Assembly (NCBI GenBank): GCA_963920765.1
Contig: OY987244.1
Span: 6,078,501-6,142,500, forward strand
Direction: 5' to 3'
Length of the DNA: 64,000 bases
DNA from: Ulota crispa
Lineage: Eukaryota > Streptophyta > Bryopsida > Orthotrichales > Orthotrichaceae
Shown: piece by piece, positions 37,369-49,615 of the stretch
Layout of the letters: every line of letters starts with the position of its first letter
Numbering within the stretch: position 1 is the stretch's first letter
Program-made: the position numbers and the translations under genes
Notes under the pieces: generated by a model
The model's input: only the letters and a program-made list of their open reading frames with translations
Databases searched by the model: none
What the model was told of the DNA's origin: nothing

Positions 37369-39767
37369 ATGTCAGACGAGTAAGTAATTCTACTCAATTT
37401 CACGTCGACTGACATACTCTCGGAAATGGAGATTAGCTTGTGGAGTTCTACTGCTTTCCTCTGTTTTAACGAAACCAGATTTCTGAAAAAACAGTTGCTG
37501 TGCTCAATGCTCAGTCTAATTCTATTTCTGTACGATGTGGAAGATTCAAAAGACGTCAGGATCACTTTCTACGTTGACGTTGTTAAGCTTTAATCGTGAA
37601 CAAAGTGCAGGTGGTGTTGATGACGAAGTCACATTTACCCTAAGATTTCTCTTGAATTTTTCGTGCTCACTTATTGAATCATTAAACCTGTGAAATCTCC
37701 TTCAAACGCATCTGCAATCAAAATTAGCTTGCGGAGTTTTATTGGCTTCTTCCGTTTGAATGAAACCGGATTCCTGAGAAGGCAGTTGCTGTGCTGGATG
37801 CTCGGTCCAATTTTTTCTCCGTAGGATTTGGAAGGTTCAAAAGACGTTAGGATTACTTCCTACGTTGACGTTGTTAAATTCGTGAACAAACTGCAGGTGG
37901 TGTTGATGACGAAGTCGCAATTTACCCTAAGATTTCTCCTGATCGCTTTCTTGAGTTTTCCCGTGCTCGATAATTGAATCATAAAACCTGTGAATTTTTC
38001 TTCAAACGCATCCCCAATCACACGATCAGAATATATTCATGCTAGTCAGGATCTGTGCCGAAGGCGACTCTAGTTTGACAGAAATAGGTTTGATTGCTAT
38101 TATTTCCTCGTGTATTACTTGTTTTTGTTTCTGATTTTTTAGATGTTTCAGAATCTGCTCGTCCATATTTTGCTATTTGTGTTATGAAAGAGCTTTACTT
38201 CTTTAGTTTGAGAATCACGGACTCCCGCTCTGATCACTTAGGGTTAAGGTATTTTTTTGGCAACGAAATGAAATTCAGAACTGTGAGACCGATGTTCCCC
38301 GTTTTCTGCTTGAAAGTACGGTAGGTTTAATTTGAAGTTTTCATGTGTATTGTTTGGTAATGTCTTGTTGCAGATTGGAAAACCGCAGGCGGGAACCGAG
38401 GAAGGCTCCTTTCAAGTTTCTGGTGCCTCTCGTCTACGCACCTGTTTTGCCATTGAGTATATTCTCAAACTTCCTTTATCATGAAGCGTATTTTTTCATT
38501 TTTCTTTATGGTACCATCAGCTTGGTTGCAGGGCTTTTTCTTTCATTTTTTATGAAGTGTGAAAGTGGCGATTTAAAGTGTTCTAGTGGTGCTCCAAATT
38601 TCAACATTCATCCACATATTGGATTATAAATATCACATTAGTACATATTACATGTCTATAATTTGGTTTTCATCCACAATTTGGCGATTTCATCCAAGTT
38701 TTTGGGCCTTTTTTTTGACATTTTTTAGCCAGATTTTTTTTTGGGTGCAATCTGGCACCAGAAAGCCAAAAAAAAAGCCCTGCTTGGATGATGCTTATTG
38801 TTGTTTTGAAGTACTGTTAGGTTATTTGTTATGCTTGCTAGGGTTCAATATGCATAACTACGGCTTGTAGTTTTTAAAGAAAAGTTAGATTTCTTCTGGT
38901 GGTATACGTTTATACTGTTGACCATCAGGTGGCTTGCCCATGTGCAGTAAGGATTAGCTTGAAGAAGCAGCCTGTTTTGCGAGACCGGGTGTTTGGAGTT
39001 GTACTTGCGGCTGCACTTTTGCACGGTGGCTACCTTGTGTATCCTCATCCACATTGTCTTTTTTCTTAGTCTGTCTTTCTGTTGCCAGTCATTATCAACA
39101 ATCATATGAGGAGAATTGTGCTTGAAATGGTCTCGTAACAAGACGTTCCCATTGTTTCATGAACGTTGTCATTATTTTTCTCAACTACTCTTCTTCTAAA
39201 TTAAGTCACTTAGCTCTCAATAGTGTTCATCTATTGCTGAGGCAATGCTACTATTGTCGCATGACACAGTTTGTGAAGGTTTGTCTTATGGACAACTTGG
39301 TACCACTCTTTACGTGAACTTGTGCTCTAGATCGAAGGGCAGGCCTTGCATCGATAAAAAGTTACATATGCTGTGAGGCCTGGGTTGGTCGCTATTTGGA
39401 AGGCAAGCTAGTGCTACAGTTTGTTGTTACAATTTGGGATTTTGTGGCTTTTACTGGTAATGGCAAATTTTACTTAAGGGAATTACGAACGGTCCATAGT
39501 CTCTTATTTTCTTTTATATTTATGTTTCAAATCCTTGACAAACTCTTGTAGCACGAGCCTATACGACCAAGAAAGCAAGTAGGCTACATTTCATGGCGAT
39601 TCTCCACCTAGTTGAGTCCTAATCGAGACAACCACTCGGTGTACTTACGAAGCCATGAGCTCAACATTATAATGCTGGATTATTTGATATGCAGCAGGGC
39701 TTCGTTTCCAAGAATTGACCTTCAGTGGGATTCATCTTGGTATGAGAGAATCCTTCTTGTGCTGTAG
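37369..39767 (+). CDS. Small conserved-looking membrane protein, unnamed
   Basis: I do not recognise the family by name. Proposed exons: 37369-37379 (MSD plus two bases), 38374-38456, 38948-39038, 39695-39767; every junction is GT-AG and in phase, about 85 residues. The core reads LENRRREPRKAPFKFLVPLV, then YAPVLPLIRISLKKQPVLRD, then RVFGVVLAAALLHGGYLV: a basic N-terminus, a hydrophobic segment, a short basic loop and a second hydrophobic segment, as in small organelle or ER membrane proteins. Exon 2 and exon 3 are the strong parts. The last exon is uncertain: it has a NAGNAG acceptor (39694 or 39697), and without it exon 3 would stop at 39067-39069. It is the only multi-exon plus-strand gene found, divergent from the anoctamin and convergent with HEN1. 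Upstream lie a CT-rich 21-bp repeat and a possible leader intron ending at 37298. Intron 1 holds a 290-bp direct duplication. Confidence 0.5.
37431..38020 (+). repeat. 290-bp direct tandem duplication in intron 1 of the small gene
   Basis: Copy 1 at 37431-37720 and copy 2 at 37723-38020 share ATTAGCTTGYGGAGTT, CAGTTGCTGTGCT, TACGTTGACGTTGTTAA, GGTGGTGTTGATGACGAAGT and TTCAAACGCATC in order. Recent enough to align by eye throughout. Confidence 0.85.
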
Positions 39768-40505
39768 ATGAAGTTTTACATTGTTTCCAAATCTGCTCAA
39801 TAAAAAGAGGCACAGTTAGGTTTGTTGATTATCAGCCCTCTTTCTTTGGATTTCTCGGTCTTTATTTGTCCCTTTGTTGATGGGTTGATTAAAAGAGTAG
39901 TTTGGAAGTCTATTTTTAAGATATGCCACGAGCTCCTGATGATCATGACGTTGTTGCAAGTTTGAAATTTTGTACCGCATTTATATTTGCCAGGTTTCCC
40001 ACCTTCAAAACAGCAGAATTTTGCAGGGCAAAAAGGTTTTGAAGTGCTCGGGAACTAAGAAAAAAAGATGACCAGCTGAAATATGAATCTGCGTTCTGTT
40101 GCTTCCACTGGAAAATGAAGTGGATCTGTTGCAGAAGAATTGGACTACGGCATTTGGATATTCTAATTCTTTCTTGAATAAAGAGGCGGGGCTGAAGGTG
40201 CGAACGTCACAGTTCCACAATGGCGTCATGTAACTCTACCGAACCCAATGATCATGGTCATTTATTCAAAAATGCCACTTTTTGTTACACAACAAACCAT
40301 AAAATTGGCAAAATCTAAGTATAAAAAAAACGATTGATTGCCATTTTCTAAGCCTCAATATTTGATACAAAAAGCTCTCGTAGAATGAAATTAGGGGTGC
40401 GATCCCAAAAAGAATAAAAATTGGGAGGTGTTGAAATCCGTTTTTCTGAACTGTTGCGCAAGGATCAAGGCTACGCTGCATGGAAATTAAAGCAACCCTC
40501 CATCT
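39768..40505. other. Convergent intergenic region
   Basis: Between the 3' ends of the plus-strand small gene and HEN1. It should hold both 3' UTRs and polyadenylation sites. Nothing else recognised. Confidence 0.5.
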
Positions 40506-43500
40506 CTACAAAACTGCTGCACCCAGTTCAGGTAAGGTCCACTGCCAAAGTTCCTTCATTGGTGAGTCAGCAGCTTCTTCTTTATTTTGTAACTGTTTTC
40601 GTAACTCACTGGTATTGACCACTCTATTAGATTCCACGTCATGTCCACTAAAATCCACTGATTCAGGAAAAACAACTGCATTGTGTGCAAAAACAGCAAT
40701 CTGGGTGGCAAAGCCAGGACTGTTATCATCATCCTCACCATCCCCTCCCACACCTGCAAAACTGACCGAGTAACCGAACTTCGTCGCCAGATGAGACGCC
40801 CATTCTCGAAACTCTGCTCGAGTCCATTCAAATCTATGATCATGGTTTCTGAGATTTGGTATTTCCACATCCAACATCTTTGTTGTCTTCTTGGATTCCA
40901 TGGAAACCTGCTGCTGCTGCTGAGAGCCTTTCTTCAGACTGTTGGTTTCAGGATCCCACTCCAAGCCGCGGATGATCGGGTTATACTCAATGTTCGGTGT
41001 ACTGACTACCCACAACCTGGGAAGTAATTTTCCAAGTACACTTTCACCCAACTGGAACAAAGGCTCTGGATCCATGTGCTCCACCACCTTCGTACACATC
41101 CATCAAAAGTTTCAAGTCAAGCACTTTAACAACCTTAACCTCCGAGAACATAACGAAAACAGGCACTTTCAAAACACATTGTTTTAAGGGAAAATTTCAT
41201 GGATACAATAATTTCATAGATACCCCTGCTTTTTCAGAAATTTCACAAATACCCTTGGACCAAAATTTGCCGGTGTTTGTTTTGTTGTGCACGCCACTTC
41301 CCTTCTTCCTTTGTGTGCACACATAACAAAAAGTAGTGTGCGCACGAAGGAAGAAGGGAAGTGGCATGCACAACAAAAAAAAAACGCTTGAAAATTTTGG
41401 TCCAAGGGTATTAGGATAATTTCTGAAAAAGCAGGGGTATCTATGAAATTATTGCAAACTTCAGGGGTATCCATGAAATTTTTCCTTGTTTTAAAGTGCA
41501 CAGTATGTTTTCTTCCTTCTACTTTTTCATTTTGTTATCTTACTTGAAGCTTCCAAAATGAATACTCCCTCTGTCCCTCTAAAAAGCTCCAAATCAGACC
41601 CATGTCTTGTATCCCACTAAAAAGCTCCCTTTTGCTGACTTCAAACGCTGAGAAAGCGTTTGCCATGTTCAATGATCTCATCGGGGGAAAGTTAAGCAAT
41701 TAGAGAGCATTCCTCACCTAGCAAGCTTGACTTTGCCCATATGAGGTACCATTGTTGCAGCTACTAATCTTTTAATCATCAATAATGAGGAGCTGGCAGT
41801 ACACACAAATATGGTACTTTTTGCATGGAATTTAGATGCCCAAATGGCAACATCAAAGTTGGAGATTCTGCATACATTTGGTAGATGGTATATTGATTCT
41901 AGAATGCATGTGTCACTAGCAGAAAGACTAAAAACATAGTTAATCCTTTGCAAGGAAGCTTTTTGGACGTTTTTAGAGGGATAGAGGGAGTAGTTTGATT
42001 CGATAAAAAAAAAGAGTACTTCAGCATGACTAACCTCAATGCAAGTTGCCATATCTGGAGATCGAAGACCTGGATCCATATCAGAGATCGAGCCTTCGAA
42101 AAGGGTAACACTTCGGATGTCATGAGCTCCATTCTGCTTCGCCAAAGTCGCGCTCAACGTCTGTGATACCCTCCACAGAAAAGGAAAAAAGCAACAGTTG
42201 GCCGTGAGGAAAAACCTGCAATCTAGGCGTCCGGGAGCTCGATGGTTGCAACATGCAATTTGTCAGGTAAATGGCACAGCCCTTGAAAGATAAAATAATA
42301 GATCGTATTTCATTGTCCAAAATAAATAAAAAACACCCCACCAGGCATACAATGTAAAATATCGAAAAACTGAAAATACTGGACGTGCGAAGTGAAATAT
42401 TGCAAAGTTGTATGCAGACCTTGGCGCCACGAATCAAGGCTTTACGAGATATGTCGATGCCAATCATATGTTCCAGCGTGTTAGGCTCTCTGAGGAGGGC
42501 TTCCAATAGACTTCCCGATCCGCATCCCAGATCCACCTGGAAAATGTTTGTAGGAATGATTAACAGGCCTATCAAGGGAGATATAGAACAAATGTACTTC
42601 AAAATCAACACCAGCTCGGATCATTTGTGCATGTAGGCAAGCCATAGATTCGGTCCAGTACCAGAGTCTTCGCCTCCAAGGCGTTTATCATCGTGCGAGC
42701 GTACTCAATTCGCTGCTTGGAAAGTGGGGGTGAAAAATGTGATGATTCAATCCTGTCCTCCATAGCTTCTTCGAATTTGAGCAGCTTCACAGTATATTCC
42801 AGCACCCAGCCTACAAGCAAACCAGAACAGAGTGTTAAAACCAACCATACCCAAGACTTACCGTGATCACCTCCAACAAAGCAAAAATTACAAACAAAAA
42901 ACCAGGTGGAAAACGTAGGTGGGATGGTGTGTGCAACACGCATACCTGGCAGGCTTTCTTCAACGTTGCTGCTGGCTAAAAACAACACGCCCAGTGCCTC
43001 CGCAGCTACGCAGAATCGCAAAGTTTGACCAACCGTTGCCTTGCTGACACAAGACTCGAACTGGCTAATTACAGCGCCAACACCAAGCTCAAACTTGAAG
43101 TCTTCTTGAGCCTCTAAAGATTGACTGGATGGAGTACCAGGAGAACAGAAGCTACTCCCATTACAGCTAAGTCCTTCCTGGATCAAGTTCACACTGTAGT
43201 TGACACTCACAAACGAGCCAGGAGGAGGTCGATCACCAGGTACGTCGTCCTCAGCAACGACTGCAAACTCTGCCTGCCCATTGCTCTCCTCTGGCTTGTA
43301 AATCCCACTTGAAACAACGTCCACGAGATCTTTACTTGCTTTGCAACAGTCTTGGTATTGGAAGTAACTGCAAAGATAGCACGTCCCGGACCACGTTCCA
43401 GAACTAATCACAGCTCGTAATGCAGTGCTCTGAGTCGCATCATGGCGACTTCGAAAAAACCCGTCTGACTGAAAATCATGCCGCTGTGATTCGTTTCCTG

Positions 43501-46432
43501 GAGAGCCGACTTGAATTCGACATTGGAATGGCCCCTGACGAGCAGTAGTTCCAGGACTCAGAGGCTTGGAAAAAGCACTCTCTTCGAAATGCCTTTCCCC
43601 ATCGAAGGGATCCTCGTTTGTGCTACCGTTGCTGGAATCGTCGTACGTGTACTGAGCTTCAGGTAGACGGTGCTGCTGAATGAAATCGGCTAAAAGCGAC
43701 TTGGGACTCGCACCCTGCCAGTGCGCCCTGCAAGTGTAGACCTTGGGTAGGTCGGCAACTAAGAGCGACCCTCGGCTTAGCTTGTAAGCACCCCACGGCG
43801 TTCTCCCCACCATCAACCTGCATATAAGGTAGCAACACCCATAACCATCACTGTACCCATAACCATCACCTCTAAAATCTTGGAAAATCTGTGGAAGTGA
43901 ATAGATGAAATTACAAGGATGTACAACACGTGAATATGAAACCTTCGTGTTGGTATTAGGCGCAATTGCAGTCGGCTCTTTAAAAATTCACAACTTATTC
44001 TCACAGTATCCAAACAATACATTTGAAAGTGCAAACTTATCATTTTTCTCTTGCTAATAGAAAACTATAATTTGCTAGATGTTTATTAATAATCATCATG
44101 TTCAAATTCCTTAATTTGACGGTTATGGGTGCTGCTACCTTACAGGAAGAATTTCACCGAGTTTTTTTCTACAGGAATCTCAAGTTTTTTTCAACAGGGA
44201 TCCTGTATACAAATGGAGATGGGACTGTGTAGTGTAATCTGTGTGGTTTAGGGTCAACATACCTGTGAAAAGAACGCAACGTGAAGTCATCGTAGATGCA
44301 TCTCCCCTCAGAGCCCCAGGTGGAGCCAACAGTGGCGAGAATAGCGTCACCGTAAACAGCATGACCGACAAGAAAGCTTGCTCGCTCGTTTCTCAGGGTT
44401 CGTCCTCCCGGATTGCGCAACGCTTCCATGGGGCCGTCCTTTGTACAGAGGTCAGCAGAACATTTCGAGGGCTCCACTGGCTTGACCAGCTCCACGTCTG
44501 AAACGTTGACCCGGGGAAGACTCTCTCGTACTCCCCAAAACAAGCGGGACCCGTCCGGTGTCTTGGCAATCTGCCTGAAATCATGATCACCAGGAAGACC
44601 TTCATTACAAGATTCAGGTACCACATAAATTCAAGGGAAAATTTCATGGATACCCCTGAAGTTTGCAATATTTTCATAGATACCCCTGCATTTTCAGAAA
44701 TTTCACAAATACCCTTGAACCAAAAAAATTAGGCGTTTGTTTTGTTGTGCATGTCACTTCCTTCTCCTTTTGTGTGCATGCATAACAAGAAAGAAGTAGT
44801 GTGCGCACAAAGGAAGAAGGGAAGTGGCATGCACAACAAAACAAATGCCTAATTTTTTTGGTCCAAGGGTATTTGCGATATGTCTGAAAAAGCACGGGTA
44901 TCTATGAAAATATTGTAAACTTCAATGAAATTTTCCCAAAATTCAAATACGCAATAGGTGCAGATATCAGCTACAAAACAACCAGTGGATTACTACTATC
45001 AAAGCAGTGGAGGTAAGCAAGGAACGTGTACCGTGACATAAACACGTGCCCTGCATCTTGCACACCCAGCTCATGTGCTATGGCATCCAGATAATAGCCA
45101 TTTGAAGCTGTAGTCAGACTAATTGAGTTGGCCTCCTTGTCAGTGAACGCAGGAATATATACTGCTCTATATGAAACAGCTTCATGGAACGCTGGCGTTG
45201 TTGTGGAAGAGCAAGTTGCTTCTTCTAGACTCCGTAGCCCATCCGATGGCGTTGTGGTTTGGTCCTCTGGTTCAGGAAGGAGCTTTGTGACGAGGTCAGG
45301 AGGGAATGGATCAGAGATCCGACCAATCCACAGGCCATCGTCGGAAAGCGTGAGAGAGGAGCATGCAGCGGCTGCCATAGAAACCAGAGCAGCCGCATGA
45401 GCAGGATTGTTCTCCGCAAGCTGGTCAATGGATTTGCACTGCGAAGTGATCTTGGCATCCAAGACTGTCAGCACTGTGACTGGCACTTGATTTGATCGAG
45501 AGCCTGTTCGTTGCACCGCCGCCCTGAAATGCTCTGCCAGTGGCTTGTATGACAACACCATCTGCCAATCAAACGACAAACTTCAGATTACACAAAGAGA
45601 ACACCAGATTGACTCCCATTTCGAAAACATCACAAGCCAGATGATGAGTTCTAATATTCAGATCCGAAAAAAACCATGAGGAAGAAGAAATCTCACATGA
45701 TCGGTGAAGGCCAATGTAAGTTTGCGAAGTAGCCCATCCCATAACTCTTTCGTTGTTGCTTGCAAGGCGCCGGGTTCATATGATACTCCCATCTGCAAAG
45801 ATACCAAAAGTAAAATTCATGTTTAAAAATTGCCCTAACGTTGATACAAAGTAACTGCAACTCTGGAAATCGGTTTACATAAATGGACAAGGCGAAACTA
45901 AGCAAGGCAGAGAAGAGCTTGAGCAGCAACCAATGAACAGAAGAGAGCAACAAAAGGAGCAATCGGAAGGTATAATTCCTAGTAGAATCTCTCTCTATTT
46001 CAATAGATGCCAGTCAAGCGATGTTGTGAGTTTAAGCACAAAAAAGAGTAGAAAAAAGGAAACGAAAAACAGAGGGAGATGTCTCAAATGCAAGGATGGT
46101 AACAAATGCAGGGATGGTAACAAAAGCAAGGATGGTAACAAAAAGCATCGTTTTTCCTTCCAGGGTTGTACCTGTCGAAGTGCGTGGAGCGCTGCATCCT
46201 GCTCGGCATCCTTTTTCCGGCGAAAACTACTGGATTGAATGGTGAGGCCATCTGGCAGGTGCAACTTACACGCAAACATGGGATCCTCTTTATTGAACTC
46301 GAGAAACCCGGTGTCCGGATGCGTTGCAGAAGCAACAGGCTCCGGTTGCGGCACCAATTGCCAAGTCTCATACCGGCATTTCTTGCCTGCCCTCGCCAAT
46401 TCCGTATGCAGCTTCGCTTTTGCAGTCGACAT
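40506..46432 (-). CDS. HEN1: HEN1 small-RNA 2'-O-methyltransferase
   Basis: SAM-dependent enzyme that methylates the 3'-terminal ribose of miRNA and siRNA duplexes, protecting them from uridylation and decay. Exons 5' to 3': 46432-46172, 45792-45697, 45561-45032, 44574-44263, 43817-42946, 42810-42662, 42536-42420, 42160-42035, 41087-40506; all GT-AG and in phase, 1014 residues (Arabidopsis HEN1 is 942). Domain order matches the family: dsRNA-binding fold in exon 1 (FRRKKDAEQDAALHALRQ near 70-87), a central La-motif-like and second dsRNA-binding region, an FKBP-like segment near 600-690 (PPGSFVSVNYSV), and the methyltransferase from about 715. SAM motif VDLGCGSGS is at 741-749. The metal site is complete: E821, E824 and H825 in CIEVVEHM, and histidines 903/905 in NHDHRFEWT. 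The ATG at 46432 opens directly onto the dsRNA-binding domain. Introns carry foldback MITEs, one abutting the exon 5 acceptor. Confidence 0.95.
41188..41485. mobile_element. Foldback MITE, GGGAAAATTTCATGG family, copy 3
   Basis: 298 bp with exact 9-bp target duplication TTGTTTTAA at 41179-41187 and 41486-41494. Central arms carry GTTTTGTTGTGCACGCCACT and its inverse. In the last HEN1 intron. Confidence 0.9.
41563..41992. mobile_element. Stowaway-like MITE in a HEN1 intron
   Basis: Ends TACTCCCTCTGTCCCTC and GAGGGATAGAGGGAGTA, bounded by TA. 430 bp, same family as 25620 and 29896. It ends 43 bp from the 42035-42160 exon. Confidence 0.75.
43825..44142. mobile_element. GGTAGCAGCACCCATAACC MITE, copy 2
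   Basis: Ends AAGGTAGCAACACCCATAAC and GGTTATGGGTGCTGCTACCTT. 318 bp. Its low-coordinate end is about 6 bp from the AG of HEN1 exon 5, so the upstream acceptor context of that intron is MITE sequence. Confidence 0.8.
44635..44937. mobile_element. Foldback MITE, GGGAAAATTTCATGG family, copy 4
   Basis: 303 bp; flanks TAAATTCAA and AAAATTCAA (8 of 9). Ends GGGAAAATTTCATGGATACC and ATGAAATTTTCCC; right terminus has lost part of the GGGGTATCC motif. In a HEN1 intron. Confidence 0.8.
46088..46148 (+). repeat. 18-bp triplication at the start of HEN1 intron 1
   Basis: Three units of about 18 bp with core GGATGGTAACAAA, ending some 20 bp from the splice donor of HEN1 exon 1. Confidence 0.7.
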
Positions 46433-48080
46433 GTCTGGTCAGTTTTTCTCCCAATCCACGTCACCCCGCCCGTGGGTTTCGTCAGCTGTGGTTACAGAAA
46501 TCCGAGGCAATTAGGTCAAAAACCCTGCCCATTTTTTTCCAAGCCTCTTCAAACACCCATAAACTTACAGAAACAGGACTGCCTCCAGCTCAAATTGATC
46601 CAAAACGAAATCGTCTTAATCCCACGACGGCTTCCACTCTTTTCTCCCGAAGAGCTTCCCAAAAATACATCCAACCATTCGTTCCATCTTCCACCCAGCA
46701 ATCGGATTGCATTGCAACACCACCCAACAACAACAAAAACCCACAACCAAGTCGACGCCCGATTCAGCTACGAATTCGAACAACACCAATCACCAAACTC
46801 GAGTCAAAGATGCCAACAACAAGCAAACGACAAGGAAGGAAGACGAAACTAAACAAGGAATAAATAGAGACTAAACAGAGACTAAACAGGGGACTAAACA
46901 GGAACTGGACAGGAACAGAGACACAACAGAGGAGAGAAGAGAGAAAACAGGGGCACAAAGAGCAAGACAAGCTGCCCCTGTAGAAAAGGAAGAACAAGTC
47001 CAAACACAAAGCCCGAGGTAATCAACAAAAAACAAACCCAAATACCAGCAAATAGGCAGCAGCATCGTTACCAGAGGTGGTATGCCATTGGCGAGTCCAT
47101 CGTCATCATCAAAGGAGGGTGATCACGCACGCGGGAAGAAGGAGGGACAGTGCAAGGAGGAGGAGCTTCACAACGCAAGAACTCCCCCAAATGCAACAAC
47201 GCCAGCTCCATTGTGTGGATTACACAATATTGCACTTGCTTCACAAACTCTTAAGCTTTACTCCACATTGCTCCACATTGCAGACACTAAGTTACAGCAG
47301 CAGCACAGGGGAATTGAGTCACCTGGGTGATTGCAGACACAGAACGAAAGCGAAAGCGAGAGAGCGACACAACGATTGGCATTGAGAAAGGAAGAGACAC
47401 TCTGGGTACTGTACTAACTTAAGTGCCGCTTAACGTAACTAATGAGGGAAGAGGGAAGTAAAGTATAGTAAAGTAAGTGAGTGTGAGTGAGTTAAGTACG
47501 TGAGTACGGCGACTTCAGTACTGGTTGGCGGAGAGACGGCCGGAGTGCCGGACGGGGTCTTTGGCGTCGTCGTCGTCGTCGGTATTCGGGAAGATTAAGT
47601 TAGGTTTCTAATAATAAAAAGGCGTCGTCGTCGTCTGTCGTCGTCTGTCGTGAGTGTCGTCGACATTCGAATGTCGGAGTGATTGCGCTTGCAACTGTTG
47701 GCAACTGTTGGCAGGGAAAGGCTCCAGGATTTGGGGCTATCTTAGATTTGCCTGTCTTATCTGCAACGGAATTGTTGTCTCCAGTGGTGCACTCGAGAGA
47801 ACGTGACGCCGTGACGGGGTCGAGGCTGTCGCTCTGGCGTTTTACGGCGTTCACGGGATTAACAGCATTCCCTTATAGTGCTGTAGTGCAAGACAAAAGT
47901 TGCGTATCTTCAGAGTTTGAATGGAAAAAAAAGGTGCGTATTTATTGCTCTTGCTTGCTTGGAGTGGACGGGAGGAACCGAGAAGAACCGGCGGCTAGTT
48001 CAAAGCTAGCCGGTTGAACTCGGGAAAGTCCGTTTGGAATTTATTTATAAACATCTGCTGAAAAATTGGATATATTTTTT
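46433..48080. promoter_or_regulatory. Upstream region of HEN1
   Basis: Mixed composition with a GC-rich part at about 47540-47880 containing GTC/GTCGTC triplet runs (near 47565-47580 and 47622-47645). Likely promoter and leader of HEN1. An 84-codon minus frame at 47600-47854 spans the triplet runs and is not convincing as a protein. Confidence 0.4.
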
Positions 48081-48082
48081 AA

Positions 48083-48530
48083 AGGAAAAATTTCATGGAT
48101 ACTCTTGAAGTTTGCAATAATATCAAAAAATAGTATATTACCCGTCGTATCGACCATTATGCCCCTCACCCTTAATTCTTGTGCCCTCTTTTTGTTAAGA
48201 GAAAGTTGTGGTGCAATTGTCAATGACAGTGCAAGTGCCAGTGACTTGTTGTTAACGTCTAGTGAAGCCATAGGTGATTTTCTAATGACGGTGCAATTGC
48301 TAGTGACCTGTTGTTCACGTTTAGTGAAACCATAAGTGATTTTACTTCATTCCATTTATAACTTTCTGATCCCAGTCATGCTCAACCCTATCCTAGTCAT
48401 GCCCGAACCTAACTGACTAAACATGTATTCTATTGGCCCTAACTGATTGAATGCTATTCTTTTATTAATATAGATTCCCTTGCTTTTTCAATAATACCAC
48501 AAATACCCTTTGACCATGCGATTTCTTTTA
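48083..48530. mobile_element. Decayed GGGAAAATTTCATGG-family copy
   Basis: Begins AAAATTTCATGGATACTC and continues TTGAAGTTTGCAATAAT. A further family segment (CCCTTGCTTTTTCAATAAT, ACAAATACCCTTTGACC) lies near 48477-48515. No right terminus or target duplication found. Confidence 0.45.
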
Positions 48531-48769
48531 TGGAGGTTTCTTTCCTGCTGCTTCTTTCTAGTTGATGAAAATTATTGTTTAATTAACAAGTATCTATATA
48601 GTACTAGTATAGGCACCTGTCGGTCCGGCAAGATGCAAAATAATTTCAAGCCCAATTACGCAAAACATTTCCCCTAAAAGAAAATAATTCTTAATTTTAT
48701 TCTACGCACTCAAATTTCAAACTCAACCCAAGCAATAAAACATTTAACTTGTTTACAAACAATTCTCTT

Positions 48770-49110
48770 GCAGCAAAGCATTTTTTGTTTTATACCCATA
48801 GAGTTTTTTACCCATACAATAAAATGAACATCATTTTTTTCTCACACAAAAAAACATTATTAACTTTTTACCTAAACATATGTTTTACCCACATAGTAAT
48901 CATTCACTCTATTTTTTTAATATATTCTAATTTTTTATCCACACAATTTTGTTAAATTTTTTTGAGATTTATCCACGCATTTCATTACACATACTATTTT
49001 TTACCCATACATTTTTTTTGCACACAAGTTATTACCTATGCATGTTATTACCTACGCAAGTTTTTTATGCACGTAAGTTCTTACCCATGCAAGTTTATTT
49101 ACCCATGTGG
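48770..49110. repeat. Degenerate TTACCCATRCA repeat
   Basis: Many variants of TTWYCCAYRCA spaced roughly 15-25 bp on an AT-rich background. No gene or element ends identified. Confidence 0.45.
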
Positions 49111-49615
49111 TAAAAAGATTGCTAGATGGATAAATTGTCTTTGTTATATATAGATAAAACATCAAGAAATTAGTGTCGGATACCTGGCATGCAATATTTA
49201 GTGCAGTAGCGTATCCTTTTGTAGCTTGTTTTTTTTTTTTTTTCTTTTACCCTAAAATAGTAGGGAACAACTAGGTGGACACCCCCAATTGCTATGCGGA
49301 CACCCTCTATAGTCAAATTTATTAAATTTGAGATTATTATTACATTGAAATATGAAATAAATCAAAGCAATACTTTAGCATACATTTGCGTTTACAAGCA
49401 TCGCAAACACCCAACAAATTTGCCTCATTTGTGACACGGTTAGGAGTTAAACCAACACTAGTAGAAAACTCCTTCCAAAACAACAGAAAACCAACAGTTT
49501 CTTGTTGATTTGGGCACTTGCCCACGCTAATTGACTAATTTAACAGAATTCTATAAAAAACTAAATACGTTCTGTTGATTTGGACATCATTATCTAATTC
49601 AATAGAAATTTTGGA

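Noticed and set aside
46166..46863. Plus-strand frames of 179-228 codons
   Set aside because: Overlap HEN1 exon 1 in antisense and show no domain or splice logic.
47600..47854. 84-codon ORF upstream of HEN1
   Set aside because: Spans triplet runs in a presumed leader, with no recognisable content.
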